64,000 nucleotides of DNA from Gammaproteobacteria bacterium (GCA_013289615.1 JABCZO010000002.1:101309-165308), one strand, 5' to 3'. Positions 18,787-29,634 are shown, numbered from the stretch's first letter. Translations and numbers: made by a program. The notes: generated from the letters alone by a model not told the origin.

Positions 18787-20448
18787 ATGAAACTGTCTGA
18801 CCGACGTGTTCTCTCGATGGCGGCTCAGGCGACCGCGAATATTTTAGCCGCGGATCGTTTTTTTGTCGTCGCGTTGGTGATTCTTGTCACGTGGGCCGTA
18901 ATTTTTATTTACCGCACGGTTTTCTGGTTTGATGGGGTCCCCTACTTCTCTCTCTTCGACGATGAGATGCTCTCGATGCGTTATGCCCTCCATCTGGTCG
19001 AGGGCCAAGGGCTCGTGTGGAACGCGGGCGAGCCTGTCGAGGGTTATACCAATCCTTTATGGACGGTTTACATGGCAGGCACAATAGCCCTCTTTGGCAA
19101 GCATATTGCGCCATTGGCCATACAGATTACGGGGATGGGCCTGATGATGGCGACCATTGCGATGGCCGCTTCCGCAGCGCGCGAAGCATGGCTCGTGGAT
19201 GGGCGAAGCAAGATATCGCCACGCACGCTGTCTTTTGGCGCTGCCCTCATGCTTATGGCGACTTTCTATCCGCTACAGTATTGGTCGCTTACGGGCATGG
19301 AAGTTTCCTTGCTCTCCGCGCTGGCCGCCGGTGCGGCGTTGGTGCTGGTGCGGATCGAGACGGGACGCCTGGCGGGGGTACGGGGCTTGGTACTCATGCT
19401 TGCGGCAGTTCCCGTCGCGTATTTCGCGCGACCGGACGGATTTATAGTGCTCATGCCCTTGCTCGCCGTTTGCGCCGTCCATGCCTTGCGGCAGGCGCCG
19501 CAACGGGCGATTGTCGTCGGGATTGCGGGGAGTGTGGCGATTGTCGCGATGGTCTGGGCCCATTTTGCATGGCGTCTGCATTTCTATGGAGTTTTATTGC
19601 CCAACACCTATACGCTGAAAATGGACGGCTACAGCTGGAGCCTGCGCCTATCGAACGGGCTGGGTTTTCTTGCGCGCTTTTTCGCCTATTATGGCGTCGC
19701 CATTTTCGTTGCCGCATTGTTGTTCTCGCTGTTCGCGCAGCGTCGCCTGATGGGAGCGGCGTTCCTCGCTTCTTTCGCCCTGTCCGTCGTCTATCAGATA
19801 TACGTGGGTGGCGATCCATGGGTCTATTGGCGGCAACTGGTACCTGGATTGGTGCTGCTTTATACCGGGCTGGCGATCAATCTCGCGGAAGCGTTGGCGC
19901 GTTTGCCTGATGGTCGGAGGTCCGTTCCATTCATTCAGTCTCTTTGCGGCGTGTTCGTTCTTTGCGCCGTCACGAATGCGACTTTCGTTAAGCAGATCGT
20001 GGGTTATACTTGGGTGTATCAGGCGGACGCGGCCAAGACCAATATTGCCACGGCGCTTGCTTTGCGCGAGGTGCTACAGCCCACTGCGACGATCATGTCG
20101 TTCTGGGCGGGAACGCTCCCTTATTATTGGGAGGGCAAGGCGATCGATCCTTTAGGCAAGGCCGATAGCCGAATATCTCGGCTTCCGATTGATCTTTCCG
20201 TGGCCTGGGGTGGTATGAAAGGCGTGCCCGGCCATGCCAAGCACGATTTCAATTTCTCGATTGTCGAGGCGAAGCCTGAATATGTTCAGACCGCGTGGAA
20301 TCCCGATCAATTAGTAGGGCCTCTCACCGGTCGATACGTCGCGGCACGCTACAAAGGTCTATCACTGTGCCTCCGCAAGGAGTCGCCGCTGGTACGATGG
20401 CAGCTAGTCGAAATAACAGGCGCGTGCATCGCTGGTCGAACCTCTTAA
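18787..20448 (+). CDS. Polytopic membrane glycosyltransferase-like protein (GT-C type)
   Basis: 553 aa; FDDEMLSMRYALHLVEGQGLVWNAGEPVEGYTNPLWTVYMAGTIALFG plus many hydrophobic segments. Confidence 0.65.
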   Translation: MKLSDRRVLSMAAQATANILAADRFFVVALVILVTWAVIFIYRTVFWFDGVPYFSLFDDEMLSMRYALHLVEGQGLVWNAGEPVEGYTNPLWTVYMAGTIALFGKHIAPLAIQITGMGLMMATIAMAASAAREAWLVDGRSKISPRTLSFGAALMLMATFYPLQYWSLTGMEVSLLSALAAGAALVLVRIETGRLAGVRGLVLMLAAVPVAYFARPDGFIVLMPLLAVCAVHALRQAPQRAIVVGIAGSVAIVAMVWAHFAWRLHFYGVLLPNTYTLKMDGYSWSLRLSNGLGFLARFFAYYGVAIFVAALLFSLFAQRRLMGAAFLASFALSVVYQIYVGGDPWVYWRQLVPGLVLLYTGLAINLAEALARLPDGRRSVPFIQSLCGVFVLCAVTNATFVKQIVGYTWVYQADAAKTNIATALALREVLQPTATIMSFWAGTLPYYWEGKAIDPLGKADSRISRLPIDLSVAWGGMKGVPGHAKHDFNFSIVEAKPEYVQTAWNPDQLVGPLTGRYVAARYKGLSLCLRKESPLVRWQLVEITGACIAGRTS

Positions 20449-20735
20449 GATCATCTCGGCCCAATCAACGATTGGAGTCTATCGTCCGCGATCGTTTTAT
20501 TTCATGGAAACACTTCAAGCATTCTTGAGAAGATGAACCGATGGCCTTGACGGTAATCGCTCGATCTTCCTTCAATTGCCTACATATTCAGCAAGCATCG
20601 GGAAGCCGACTTCGATATAGGTGAGACGGTGTATGCTCCGGAGGCCGGAATCTACACCAAGGAAGGAGACAGTCATTTCTCGCCATGACTCGTAATCTCC
20701 TGCCACCCTCATCCTATGCGCACTGGTCATGCCAC

Positions 20736-22028
20736 TTAAATTTGCGCCTCCGGTGGACCGCTTACGCCTCGCCGCCTCAGGGCGTGGAGTAGAACCCCTG
20801 TCGTCGCCATACTCTGAAATACAAAGCTGGCACAGGTTGCTTGCGCTGCCCCAACTATTCCATTGCGCCGGATCAGGACGATGCTAAAGGCAATATTAGC
20901 GACTGCGCCCAACACTATGGGAAGGAGCAGCCGCGCAGAATAGCCTACTGACAAAAGGCGATTTTCGAGTACCTGGGTTACGCCAAAGACCGCGTATCCG
21001 AACGACACCCAAAGCATAATATCAACGGCGCCGGCTCTATAACCTGGCGCGAGGAGCAAACGGGCGACGAGCGTGCCGGCGACGTAAATGACGGCCACGC
21101 CCGCTGTACTCAGTGAGACGCTGCAGAGTATCCAGCTGGCAAAAATGCGGCGGGCCTGGCGATTGTCCTGCCGATTCTCCGCATCGAAAAGTATCGGGCG
21201 AAAGAGATCGCACAGCGCCGAGCTTACCAAGTTCAGACCACGGCTCGCGATAGAAAAAGGTGCAACGTAGCGGCCGGTTGCGTCCGCGCCCAGAAAGAAG
21301 GCCAGCGTGTAGCGATCGCCGAGATTTGCGAGCCAACTTAAGGCCGACATTGGGGCGAAGGGCATTCCATAAGACCACGCCTTGGAGAGGAACCCAGTAT
21401 TGGCTGCCGAATGTGCCCCGAAGACGGTGCGCGCGCTTTTCTCTCCCATAAGAATGACGACCAGAAGCAACACGATGGCAAGCGTCTGTCCTAACAAGAA
21501 CGATTCCACTCTGGGCGCGAGACGCAGTGCAATTAGTGTCACGACCAATAGTAGTAGGGCTTCGATGACTTGAATCCGCGCGTATGCAGCCTGGCGGCGC
21601 TCTGCCTGAATTCGGCACAGAAATACGTTTCGTAGCACCATCGCAAATAGCCACGCGATCCCACTCGCCACTAAAGACGGGGTGTATACGACCTTCCCCA
21701 TCATCCGCGCAACGGCCCATGAGAAGACGATCAGCCCTGCAAGGACTGCTGTTGCGCGCAGCGCCCAGATCATTGCTTCGCGCGTAAACTCATCGCCGGC
21801 TCGCCGAGCCTCCGCTTCGGAGTAGTAGCGCAACTGCGCCGCCGTAAAACCGGCGACAAACACCTGTAGACCCAGCGCTAGAGCGCTTAATATAAGATTC
21901 GATTCGCCAAAGACATCCGGCGGCGCCAGATTCGTATATAGGCGCAACGCGGTGATCCCGAGCGACGCGACTGCCACTTGACCGACGACTATTAGGGCTC
22001 CAGTGCGAACGAGATGTCGCGCGTTCAT
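20736..22028 (-). CDS. Wzx-like polysaccharide/oligosaccharide flippase
   Basis: From MNARHLVRTGALIVVGQVAVASLGITALRLYTNLAPPDVFGESNLILSALALGLQVFVAGFTAAQLRYYSEAEARRAGDEF; many hydrophobic segments. Start preferred at 22028 over the longer 22193. Confidence 0.75.
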   Translation of the reverse strand: MNARHLVRTGALIVVGQVAVASLGITALRLYTNLAPPDVFGESNLILSALALGLQVFVAGFTAAQLRYYSEAEARRAGDEFTREAMIWALRATAVLAGLIVFSWAVARMMGKVVYTPSLVASGIAWLFAMVLRNVFLCRIQAERRQAAYARIQVIEALLLLVVTLIALRLAPRVESFLLGQTLAIVLLLVVILMGEKSARTVFGAHSAANTGFLSKAWSYGMPFAPMSALSWLANLGDRYTLAFFLGADATGRYVAPFSIASRGLNLVSSALCDLFRPILFDAENRQDNRQARRIFASWILCSVSLSTAGVAVIYVAGTLVARLLLAPGYRAGAVDIMLWVSFGYAVFGVTQVLENRLLSVGYSARLLLPIVLGAVANIAFSIVLIRRNGIVGAAQATCASFVFQSMATTGVLLHALRRRGVSGPPEAQI

Positions 22029-22223
22029 ATACAGCTGTAACCGACCAGCAGGACCATCGGCACAAACCAACCGCGCCACGCGCGTTGGGTGCGTGGAGGA
22101 TGTTCTGTCTGCAACTGCATAGCTGAGCGCGCTGCTGGAGCAACGCGCGCTTGAGAGTCCAGCGGTGCAGAAGCGGGGGCACACGCCGTACAACTACACG
22201 CATAGGCTGTCATGCACCCTAAC

Positions 22224-22535
22224 TCATGACGTTCGGATGCATCCATGATGGCTCTGTGCGCAGGTTCCGCGCCGGCACTGCAGACTCACTTGCCCCCAGT
22301 CCCGAGCCACTCCGCCCGGAACCCAACCGAAAGCTGTCAAGACTGCCCATACACCGAGACTTGCCACACAAGCAGCGTGCCACACAAGCAGCGTGACCCC
22401 ATATAGCAAAGCCACACGCGCGAAAATGGGAGCGACCACCGCGCCAATGACCACAAATCCGACGGTGGTCACACCAAGAGCGCCGGCAATGACCCAGATG
22501 CCGGACGTGGAAGCCCGCAGCGCGGTTATGGTGTT
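22224..22535 (-). pseudogene. Possible C-terminal remnant of a membrane polysaccharide-biosynthesis protein
   Basis: Minus frame NTITALRASTSGIWVIAGALGVTTVGFVVIGAVVAPIFARVALLYGVTLLVWHAACVASLGVWAVLTAFGWVPGG; hydrophobic, no N-terminal half. Confidence 0.4.
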
Positions 22536-24107
22536 GCGAATAATCGGAATAGCCCCAAGAACACCAGCACATAGACTACGGCTCCCGCATTGCTGCTGAG
22601 CCACCAGCCGTCCGAACCCAACCCCGCAGAGATTCCCATGAAGACAAGGGGGTACATCACAACCGCACGTTTTGCTATCACCGAACGCGCGATAGCCGAG
22701 TACGCTCGGAGGCAAAGACCGTAATGATGGAAGCCAGCAGGACGCCGAACCACCCAAGGATGTAGTACCCGTCGACGAACACTCCAATGCCGGTCGAGCT
22801 ACCGCGAGACCCTGCGATCTTTTCGTAAAGGTCTACGCCGGCAACCGTCATCTCCGGTTTGCTCGGAAACAGCAGCCTTGAGACGAAGATCCACATGACG
22901 CGACCCAGATCGTCGCTGCCACGCCCCTGATCATGCAACTCTACGGCGGCCTGCTGAGACGACAGGTAATTGAGGCGCGACCACCACGATCCGGCGATCT
23001 CTTGCTGTCTGTGATGGGATTCGCCGCCGGTGAAGTAAGTGACGGCAATGTCAAAGCGCTGCGAGAGGGTGGCGGCCACAGGCTGACCTCTTCCGCGATA
23101 GGCCAATTCGTTCCTGCCGAAGTTGACGATGGGGCCGATCAGCATATAGATCAAGAAACCCACCAATGCAGTAAATAAAAGATTGCGAAGCCGCCGCTGG
23201 CGAAAATAGTTCCCAAGCCCAGCCGCCATCATGACGATGAGAACTGCGGGCTTATTGAACATCAGGAATCCGGTTGTCACTTCGGTCAGGAGCAGTAGCT
23301 TGGCCAAGGCGCCGATCCACCGTGGGCCGATATCCTTGTACATCCAGCCGACCAGTACCGCTAGCACCAGCAATTGCGTCAACTGGCGGGCTACCGCCGA
23401 CGGAACGTTCTTCGTCAGACGCAGTTCGAACGGCACGACGACCAGATACTTCGCGACAAGGCCGATGAGAACGAACACGACGAGCACTCGCACCGGAGAC
23501 ATTCTTGCCCATCGCCGCGCCGCCGTATACGCCACTTTGGCCAAGGACGGAAATCTAGCGAAACAAAACGCAAATCCCGTCAACCCGATACCGATGAAAT
23601 TGAGTCCCATCAGCCACATCGACTGCGTTGCATCGACCCAATACCAGGATTTCGAAAGATCGGCGGCCTCCGCCGGCCCGATCACGAACAGCAACGGTCC
23701 GAAGGCGTAATACACGGCGCCGGAAATCGCAAGAAACAGCCCACTCTCGTACAGGATTCGGGTCGGCTCTGCCGCCAGGGCACGATAGACGAGATACCCG
23801 AGCATCGTCAGGCTGACGATGCAAAATGGCACGAGCCACCACCATGCACTCGGTTCGACGAAAGATGCGAATTCGAGTGCAAGGAGTCCGAGAAAGAGAT
23901 GGACACGAAAACCGCTATGCCCAATCGCCGGAAGCATGGCCGACGCAATTGCGCCCTGCGCCACCAGCCTCGCTGACGGAAAGCAACGCCCGGGCGCTGT
24001 CCAATTATTCGGCGCGACTTGATCATTGCAGCATTGGCTGCTTGGTTCGGCCAATCAATCAAGCTCTTACGGTCTCGGCAAGCAACGACATGCGTCTCAC
24101 GGCCCAT
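22526..24107 (-). pseudogene. Wzy-like polymerase copy 2, frameshifted at both ends
   Basis: Homologue of 9781-11319 split over ORFs 23808-24107, 22678-24054 and 22526-22753. One-base losses near 22719-22729 (gtaatgatgg vs gtaagtgacgg) and near 23900-23915 (gacacgaaaacc vs ggcaccaaaaacc). Confidence 0.85.
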
Positions 24108-24147
24108 ACTAGGACAGCTGAGTCGATGTAATGAAGCTCCCCTTTTA
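22536..24147. repeat. Direct repeat copy 2 (about 1.6 kb) of the wzy-like region; partner at 9791-11404
   Basis: See partner; similarity ends at ...atgaagctcccctttta in both. Confidence 0.9.
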
Positions 24148-24921
24148 CGGACTGCGCTTGACCACCCCGATCAGTTCGCCGCCTAGGACCGCCTCCGTCG
24201 GCGCCGTACCGTATCGCATTATTCCTCCACGTCTGGCTTTAGTTCCTCGTTGCCCCGCTTTGACCCCTTGTATTCAGCCGTCTTCCTTTTCAGGAAGCGC
24301 GTTCGGCGAGCACGAGCACCGCAGACTCCATCGGCGAACAAGGTAGCCGCAAGACATTGGGTACGCGTTGCAAAGGTGCGACACTCCCGAACATCTGCCA
24401 CCTGGACTCACGTAGAATCCGTGACAGATTGTACAAACCATTGAACAATATCTATATATTATATGCACACTTCATCGATTGCGCATTGGCGCGCCATCCT
24501 GCAGAAGACCTTGCATATTCCTGGGTCTGTTTTTTGTACCGTCGGCACCACCTTATGCGAAGTGCCATGTGCAAGCACCCGAGCCGACGCTCGTTCGGGG
24601 TCGCTCGCACTCGAGTCATCGTTCAGCATCGAAGCCCTTGCTGACAGCAATATTTCTCAGAGTTGGACGAGTGTGAAACGTCGCAGCAGATATGGAAATC
24701 CCAGAACAACCTGGCGCGCTCCAGGCAGTTCGACCCAAGACAACCCCGGAGTCGACGATGCTGGCGCGACATAACGTACAATCTTCCCCGTCCATCTCTA
24801 CAAGATGCGGCCGTGGCTGCGCTGGGAAGCAGGGCTCGACATCGATGCCCGGATATAGCACCGTCGCCAGCTATACTTGTCACCAGAGCATAGCCTGGAT
24901 CGCGGCTAGGATCAGATTCTG

Positions 24922-25491
24922 ATGTCGTGGCTCCCGGGGCTTCTTCTCAGACAGGGGCGTGCGCTATGGGGCTGGCCGACCCTCGTGCTTCTCCTTTGGC
25001 TGGCCACCGCCGCGCTCGCTCAGCCCACGGACAACGATTACAGGCTCGGCCCGGGCGACCGGATCATCATTAAAGTCTTTGGCGAAGAAGATCTCAGCAT
25101 GGATGTTCGGCTCAACGACACCGGGCGGCTCAACTATCCCTTTCTCGGTGAGCTGGTGGTACAAGGCCTCACCGTCACCGAACTGGAACAGCTCATTACC
25201 CGCGGGCTGAAGGGTTCCTATCTGCGCGACCCCACAGTCACGGTGTTGATCGGCGAGTATCGGCCATTCTTCGTGAACGGCGAAGTGCAAAGGCCGGGCG
25301 GCTTTCCCTACCAACCGAAATTGACGGTCGAGCAGGCCATCGCACTTGGCGGTGGGTTCACGCAACGGGGGTCGCACAGCAAGATCGACGTGATTCGCGC
25401 CAGCGACCCGCAACACAAGCCGGTGCGGGTTGGCCTCGCCGATCCGGTGTTTCCCGGTGACATTATTACCGTGAAGCAGAGCATCTTCTAA
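24922..25491 (+). CDS. Polysaccharide export protein (Wza-like, Poly_export/SLBB)
   Basis: 189 aa; signal-like N-terminus, DYRLGPGDRIIIKVFGEEDLSMDVRLNDTGRLNYPFLGELVVQGLTVTELEQLI, FFVNGEVQRPGGFPYQPKLTVEQAIALGGG. Confidence 0.9.
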   Translation: MSWLPGLLLRQGRALWGWPTLVLLLWLATAALAQPTDNDYRLGPGDRIIIKVFGEEDLSMDVRLNDTGRLNYPFLGELVVQGLTVTELEQLITRGLKGSYLRDPTVTVLIGEYRPFFVNGEVQRPGGFPYQPKLTVEQAIALGGGFTQRGSHSKIDVIRASDPQHKPVRVGLADPVFPGDIITVKQSIF

Positions 25492-25500
25492 TCGGGTGCC

Positions 25501-27711
25501 GTGATGAACCGGGGCAATTTGATGATGCCGGAGGATGACGATTGGGAAACCGGCGACGCGATCGATTTGCGCCATTACTGGAACATCATCAACCGGCGCA
25601 AGTGGTCGATCATAGGCCTCGCCGTGGCCGTGGGCCTGTTGACCACACTGGTCGTGTTTGACATGACACCGATCTACCGTGCTTCCGCTACGCTACTGAT
25701 CGAATCGCAGGCAGCCAACGTCGTCTCCGTCCAGGAAGTCTACGGCCTCGATACAAGCAGCGAGGATTATTATCTTGCGACCCAAAGTGTGGTCATGGGC
25801 GGGCGGCCGATAGCCGAGGCGGTCGTGGATGGCCTAGGGTTGGTCGAGCAACCTGAATTCAGGCCACAGCAGGAGCAGAAGCGGCCGCTCATCGACCTCG
25901 ACTGGCGGTCCTGGTTGCCCTTTGGAATGCAGAAACAAGCGAGCCCGTCGCCGGAGAACGAACGCGAGCGTGCAGTCGACGCTTACCTCGGCAAATTACA
26001 CATCGAGCCTGTGCGCAACACGCAGCTGGTGCGCGTCCAGTTCGATTCGACCGATCCGAATCTCGCCGCGAGGATCGCGGATGCGCACGCCAAGGCCTAT
26101 ATAGAGAGCACGTTCAATAGGCGCGCCGACGCCACCAAGTCCGCCGCCGAATGGCTGGCGACACGGGTTGACAGCCTGCGCAAGGACTTGCAGGCCTCGG
26201 AAGCCAACCTGCAGGCGTATCGGGAACAGGAGCAGATCGTCGACGTGAGCGGGGTCAAGGCATTGCCTGCGGCGGAGATCAGCAACCTTTCTTCCCGGCT
26301 GCTGGAAGTGCGACAAGCGCTTGCCGCGGCGCAGATTGCCTACCTGCAGGTAGCGCCGGCGGCCGGACAAGAGGGGGACCTGCTGGGGGTTCCGGCTTTG
26401 CTTGCGGACGAAGGCATGCGTCGTGCTCGCGACACCCAAGAAAAGGCGCAAGAGGCGGTGGCGGAGCTGGAGAAGCGCTACGGGCCGTCCAGTCCTAAGA
26501 TGATCGCTGCCCAAAGCGAGCTCGCCCAGGCTACCAAGAATCTCAACAACCAGGCCCAGAACGTCGTTGAAGGCATCAGGAAGCGCTACGAGGCGGCGAA
26601 GTCCGAGGAGAGCGCGATCGAAGCGGCGCTCAATCGCGCCGGCCAGCAGTATCAGAAAATCGGCCGCAAGGAGTCGAAGCTCGAGACCCTGCAGCGGGAC
26701 GTGGACACGAATCGCCAACTTTACGATCTCTTTTTCAAACGCCTGAGCGAAACTTCGGCCACTGGCGATCTCTCGAGCGCGCGAGCGAGTATCGTCGCGC
26801 CCGCCGTAGTACCCCGCGCGCCCGTCAAGCCCAACAAACGATTGATCGTGTCAATCGCCATGCTGCTGACGCTGCTGTTCGGTGTCGGCGTGGCCTTCCT
26901 GCTCGCTTCGCTCGACAACACCGTTAAGAGCTCCAGCGATATCGAAGAGAAACTCAAGCGTCCCCTGCTCGGCATGGTGCCGCTGCTTAAGGGGCCGGCG
27001 CTGCGTGCGGTCAGCACGATTGCCAACGGCAACGAGACCCGAGAAACCGATCCACGTTTCGCGGAGGCCATGCGCACGATCCGGACGGCGATCTCACTCG
27101 ACAATCTCGACAAACCGCACAAGGTCATCCTGGTCACCTCCGCGGTCGGAAGTGAAGGCAAGTCCGTCGCTGCGCTGAACCTCGCAGTCGCCTTTGCCAA
27201 TGGAGAGAAGACCTTGCTGATCGATGCCGATATGCGGCGACCCTCGATCGGCAAGATGCTCGGGCTGGCGCGGGATGCGCCGGGCCTGTCCGAGCTGCTG
27301 GCCGATAGTGCGCGGCTCGCCGAATGCGTGATCGGCACCGGTGTCAAGGATCTGGACGTGATTTCTACGGGGTTCGTCCCCCCCGATCCGCTGCAGCTCC
27401 TGTCGTCGTCCCGCATGGCCAGTGCGCTCAAGGTGCTGGCCCATAGCTATTCGCGCATCGTTGTCGACTGCGCGCCCATATTGCCGGTGAGCGATGCGGC
27501 AGTGCTGTCAAAGCACGCCGACTGTGTGCTCTATGTCGTAAAGTCGGACGCGACCACGGTAGCGCAAATCCGTAACGGGCTCGGCCTGCTAGAACGGGTC
27601 AATGCGCCGATCATGGGCATCGTGCTGACCCAGTTTGATGTCCGCAAGGCGGATAAGTACAGTGACTATGGATATGGCGGCTCTTACGAGGCCTATGCTT
27701 CAAAGTCATAG
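25501..27711 (+). CDS. Wzc-like polysaccharide co-polymerase / tyrosine autokinase
   Basis: 736 aa; Wzz N-terminal domain, coiled coil, Walker A-like ILVTSAVGSEGKSVAALNLAVAFA, TLLIDADMRRP, Tyr-containing C-terminus KYSDYGYGGSYEAYASKS. Confidence 0.92.
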   Translation: MMNRGNLMMPEDDDWETGDAIDLRHYWNIINRRKWSIIGLAVAVGLLTTLVVFDMTPIYRASATLLIESQAANVVSVQEVYGLDTSSEDYYLATQSVVMGGRPIAEAVVDGLGLVEQPEFRPQQEQKRPLIDLDWRSWLPFGMQKQASPSPENERERAVDAYLGKLHIEPVRNTQLVRVQFDSTDPNLAARIADAHAKAYIESTFNRRADATKSAAEWLATRVDSLRKDLQASEANLQAYREQEQIVDVSGVKALPAAEISNLSSRLLEVRQALAAAQIAYLQVAPAAGQEGDLLGVPALLADEGMRRARDTQEKAQEAVAELEKRYGPSSPKMIAAQSELAQATKNLNNQAQNVVEGIRKRYEAAKSEESAIEAALNRAGQQYQKIGRKESKLETLQRDVDTNRQLYDLFFKRLSETSATGDLSSARASIVAPAVVPRAPVKPNKRLIVSIAMLLTLLFGVGVAFLLASLDNTVKSSSDIEEKLKRPLLGMVPLLKGPALRAVSTIANGNETRETDPRFAEAMRTIRTAISLDNLDKPHKVILVTSAVGSEGKSVAALNLAVAFANGEKTLLIDADMRRPSIGKMLGLARDAPGLSELLADSARLAECVIGTGVKDLDVISTGFVPPDPLQLLSSSRMASALKVLAHSYSRIVVDCAPILPVSDAAVLSKHADCVLYVVKSDATTVAQIRNGLGLLERVNAPIMGIVLTQFDVRKADKYSDYGYGGSYEAYASKS

Positions 27712-27740
27712 GCGGCCCGATTAGAGGGGTGCTCCCGGAC

Positions 27741-28475
27741 ATGATCGACCTGCACTGTCATTTTCTGCCTGGCATCGACGACGGTGCGCAGAACCTGGCC
27801 GACGGGCTCGCTTTGGCGCAGGCCGCGGTGGCCGATGGCATTACCTATTCCGTGATGACCCCGCACATCCTCCCGGGCCGCTACGAGAACACGCGCAGCA
27901 GCATCGAGCAGGTTTTCAAGGACTTTCGGCTAGCGCTGCGCAAGGCCCGCATACCCCTGCATATCGGCATGGCGGCCGAAGTGCGACTGTCGCCCGACAT
28001 CGTCGCGCTGTTGAGCCAGGACGAGGTGCCGTTCCTGGGCGAACTGAACGGCTACAAGATCATGTTGCTGGAGTTTCCGCACACGCACATTACTCCCGGA
28101 GCCGATAAGCTCATCGAGTGGCTGCTGAAGCACAAGGTCAGGCCGCTCATTGCGCACCCGGAGCGCAACCAGGACGTGATCCGGGATCTGTCGAAGATCG
28201 AGCCCTTCGTCGAGATGGGTTGCTTCCTGCAGATTACCGCGGGTGCCCTGGTGGGGCATTTTGGCCGGGGGCCACAACAGCGTGCGCTTGAGTTGCTCGA
28301 ATTCGATGTTTTCAAGGTGCTCGCGTCCGACGCCCACAATCTCACCGGCCGGCGCCCGGCGCTCAGGGAGGGCATGGAGGCCGCGGCCAGGGTGCTCGGC
28401 GAGCAATCAGCGCACGACCTCGTCAACCAGAACCCGCGGATGATCCTTCGGGGTGCGGTGGCCGCCGTTGCCTGA
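27741..28475 (+). CDS. CpsB/CapC/YwqE-like PHP tyrosine-protein phosphatase
   Basis: MIDLHCHFLPGIDDGAQNLADGLALAQAAVADGITYSVMTPHILPGRYEN...PLIAHPERN...VLASDAHNLTGRRP. Track start is 27729. Confidence 0.88.
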   Translation: MIDLHCHFLPGIDDGAQNLADGLALAQAAVADGITYSVMTPHILPGRYENTRSSIEQVFKDFRLALRKARIPLHIGMAAEVRLSPDIVALLSQDEVPFLGELNGYKIMLLEFPHTHITPGADKLIEWLLKHKVRPLIAHPERNQDVIRDLSKIEPFVEMGCFLQITAGALVGHFGRGPQQRALELLEFDVFKVLASDAHNLTGRRPALREGMEAAARVLGEQSAHDLVNQNPRMILRGAVAAVA

Positions 28476-29172
28476 TAAGGCCCCCTCGGCGCTCGTTCGG
28501 GCGTCTATTGGCGCATTGTTACTGCTGCTCGGCTACGCCCTCATCATCGCCGCACGCACGGGGCTGGCCGACTTCTATGCGGCGCCCGCCAAGTCCTATC
28601 TGCAGGCGAAGCGCCACGCCGGCGAGGTGCTGACCCGGGACGAGTGGCAGGCCGTCTACGGCAGCCTGACCCGGGCGTTGACACTGGCGCCCGGTGATCC
28701 GGAGAACTTAAGCGAGCTGGGCCGCCTATATCGCATCCTGCTCGAGGCAGATGATCTCGATGCGGGTGCGATATCGCGTTACGGCGGCGCAGCCGCCGGA
28801 TACTACCAAGCGGCCCTTGGCCAGCGCCCGACCTGGCCTTGGGATTGGGGCAACCTTGCCCTGGTGAAATATCAGCAATATCAGGATACCAGCGGTGTTT
28901 ACCAGGACGCACTGGTACGCGCCGTCGAATTTGGCCCGCGCGAATCCGCATCGCAGGACCTGGTCGCAGAGCTAGGCAGCCACAGCTGGTCGGCCCTGAA
29001 TCCGGCCGCTGCGCTGGCGGTCCTGACCGCCGCCGACCGGGCGCTCGAGCGCGATGCCCACTCGTTTCCAGGGATGTCCGATGCGAAGGAACGATGGCGG
29101 CCGCTATGCACCCACGCCGGCAATTCCGTCCCCTATTTGAAGCGTCGCTGTGAGAAGCTCGGCTTGACATAA
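28453..29172 (+). CDS. Polysaccharide-cluster protein with TPR-like region (VpsP-like guess)
   Basis: 239 aa; one N-terminal hydrophobic segment, then LTRALTLAPGDPENLSELGRLYRILLEADD...; overlaps the upstream PHP phosphatase gene. Confidence 0.55.
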   Translation: MRWPPLPDKAPSALVRASIGALLLLLGYALIIAARTGLADFYAAPAKSYLQAKRHAGEVLTRDEWQAVYGSLTRALTLAPGDPENLSELGRLYRILLEADDLDAGAISRYGGAAAGYYQAALGQRPTWPWDWGNLALVKYQQYQDTSGVYQDALVRAVEFGPRESASQDLVAELGSHSWSALNPAAALAVLTAADRALERDAHSFPGMSDAKERWRPLCTHAGNSVPYLKRRCEKLGLT

Positions 29173-29200
29173 CACCGGAAATGCCGCGCTGCGAGTGGCG

Positions 29201-29229
29201 TTGACAGTACTGGACACCGCGAGCATAGT
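29201..29229 (+). promoter_or_regulatory. Candidate sigma70 promoter upstream of the Cys-Asp repeat gene
   Basis: TTGACA (29201-29206), 17-bp spacer, CATAGT (29224-29229). Confidence 0.5.
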
Positions 29230-29269
29230 CGCGCAGTCATAAAACCGGCTTGGGCTTGAGGAGATTGCC

Positions 29270-29596
29270 GTGAAACTCAGACTGATCCTTATTGGGATGG
29301 CCGCCGGTTTACTCCTTCCCTTGGCCGCTGCGAATGCCGGGGCAGTATTCGATCCGGGCCTGAGTCAAGCTGGCGCGAGTACCGATCTCGGACGTGGCGC
29401 AGCGCCTATCGCGGAGAATTTTTGGCGCTCAACGGACGACAACTGCGATAAGGACGACAAGTGCGACCACGACCGTAAGTGCGACAAGAGCCCGAGCAAA
29501 GATAAAGATCACGACTGCGACCACGATAAGGGCCATAAGTGCGACAAGGATGACCAGAACGGCAAGTGCGACAAGGACGATCAGAAGAAGGATTAA
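29270..29596 (+). CDS. Small secreted Cys-Asp/Lys repeat protein
   Basis: 108 aa; signal peptide MKLRLILIGMAAGLLLPLAAANAG, then DDNCDKDDKCDHDRKCDKSPSKDKDHDCDHDKGHKCDKDDQNGKCDKDDQKKD. ATG preceded by GAGGAG. Confidence 0.8.
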   Translation: MKLRLILIGMAAGLLLPLAAANAGAVFDPGLSQAGASTDLGRGAAPIAENFWRSTDDNCDKDDKCDHDRKCDKSPSKDKDHDCDHDKGHKCDKDDQNGKCDKDDQKKD

Positions 29597-29634
29597 GTAG
29601 GTCGGCTGACCTTATCGCCGCGGAATAAGAACAG

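Noticed and set aside
24150-24920. Small ORFs and the AT-rich stretch (around 24440-24475) upstream of the export-protein gene
   Set aside because: No family recognised. The AT-rich tract may hold the EPS promoter, but I could not place a convincing -35/-10 or JUMPStart-like element.
29394-29600. Alternative frame over the Cys-Asp repeat gene (TTTAIRTTSATTTVSAT...)
   Set aside because: Shadow of the repeat. The CDKDD frame has the signal peptide, ribosome site and clean boundaries.
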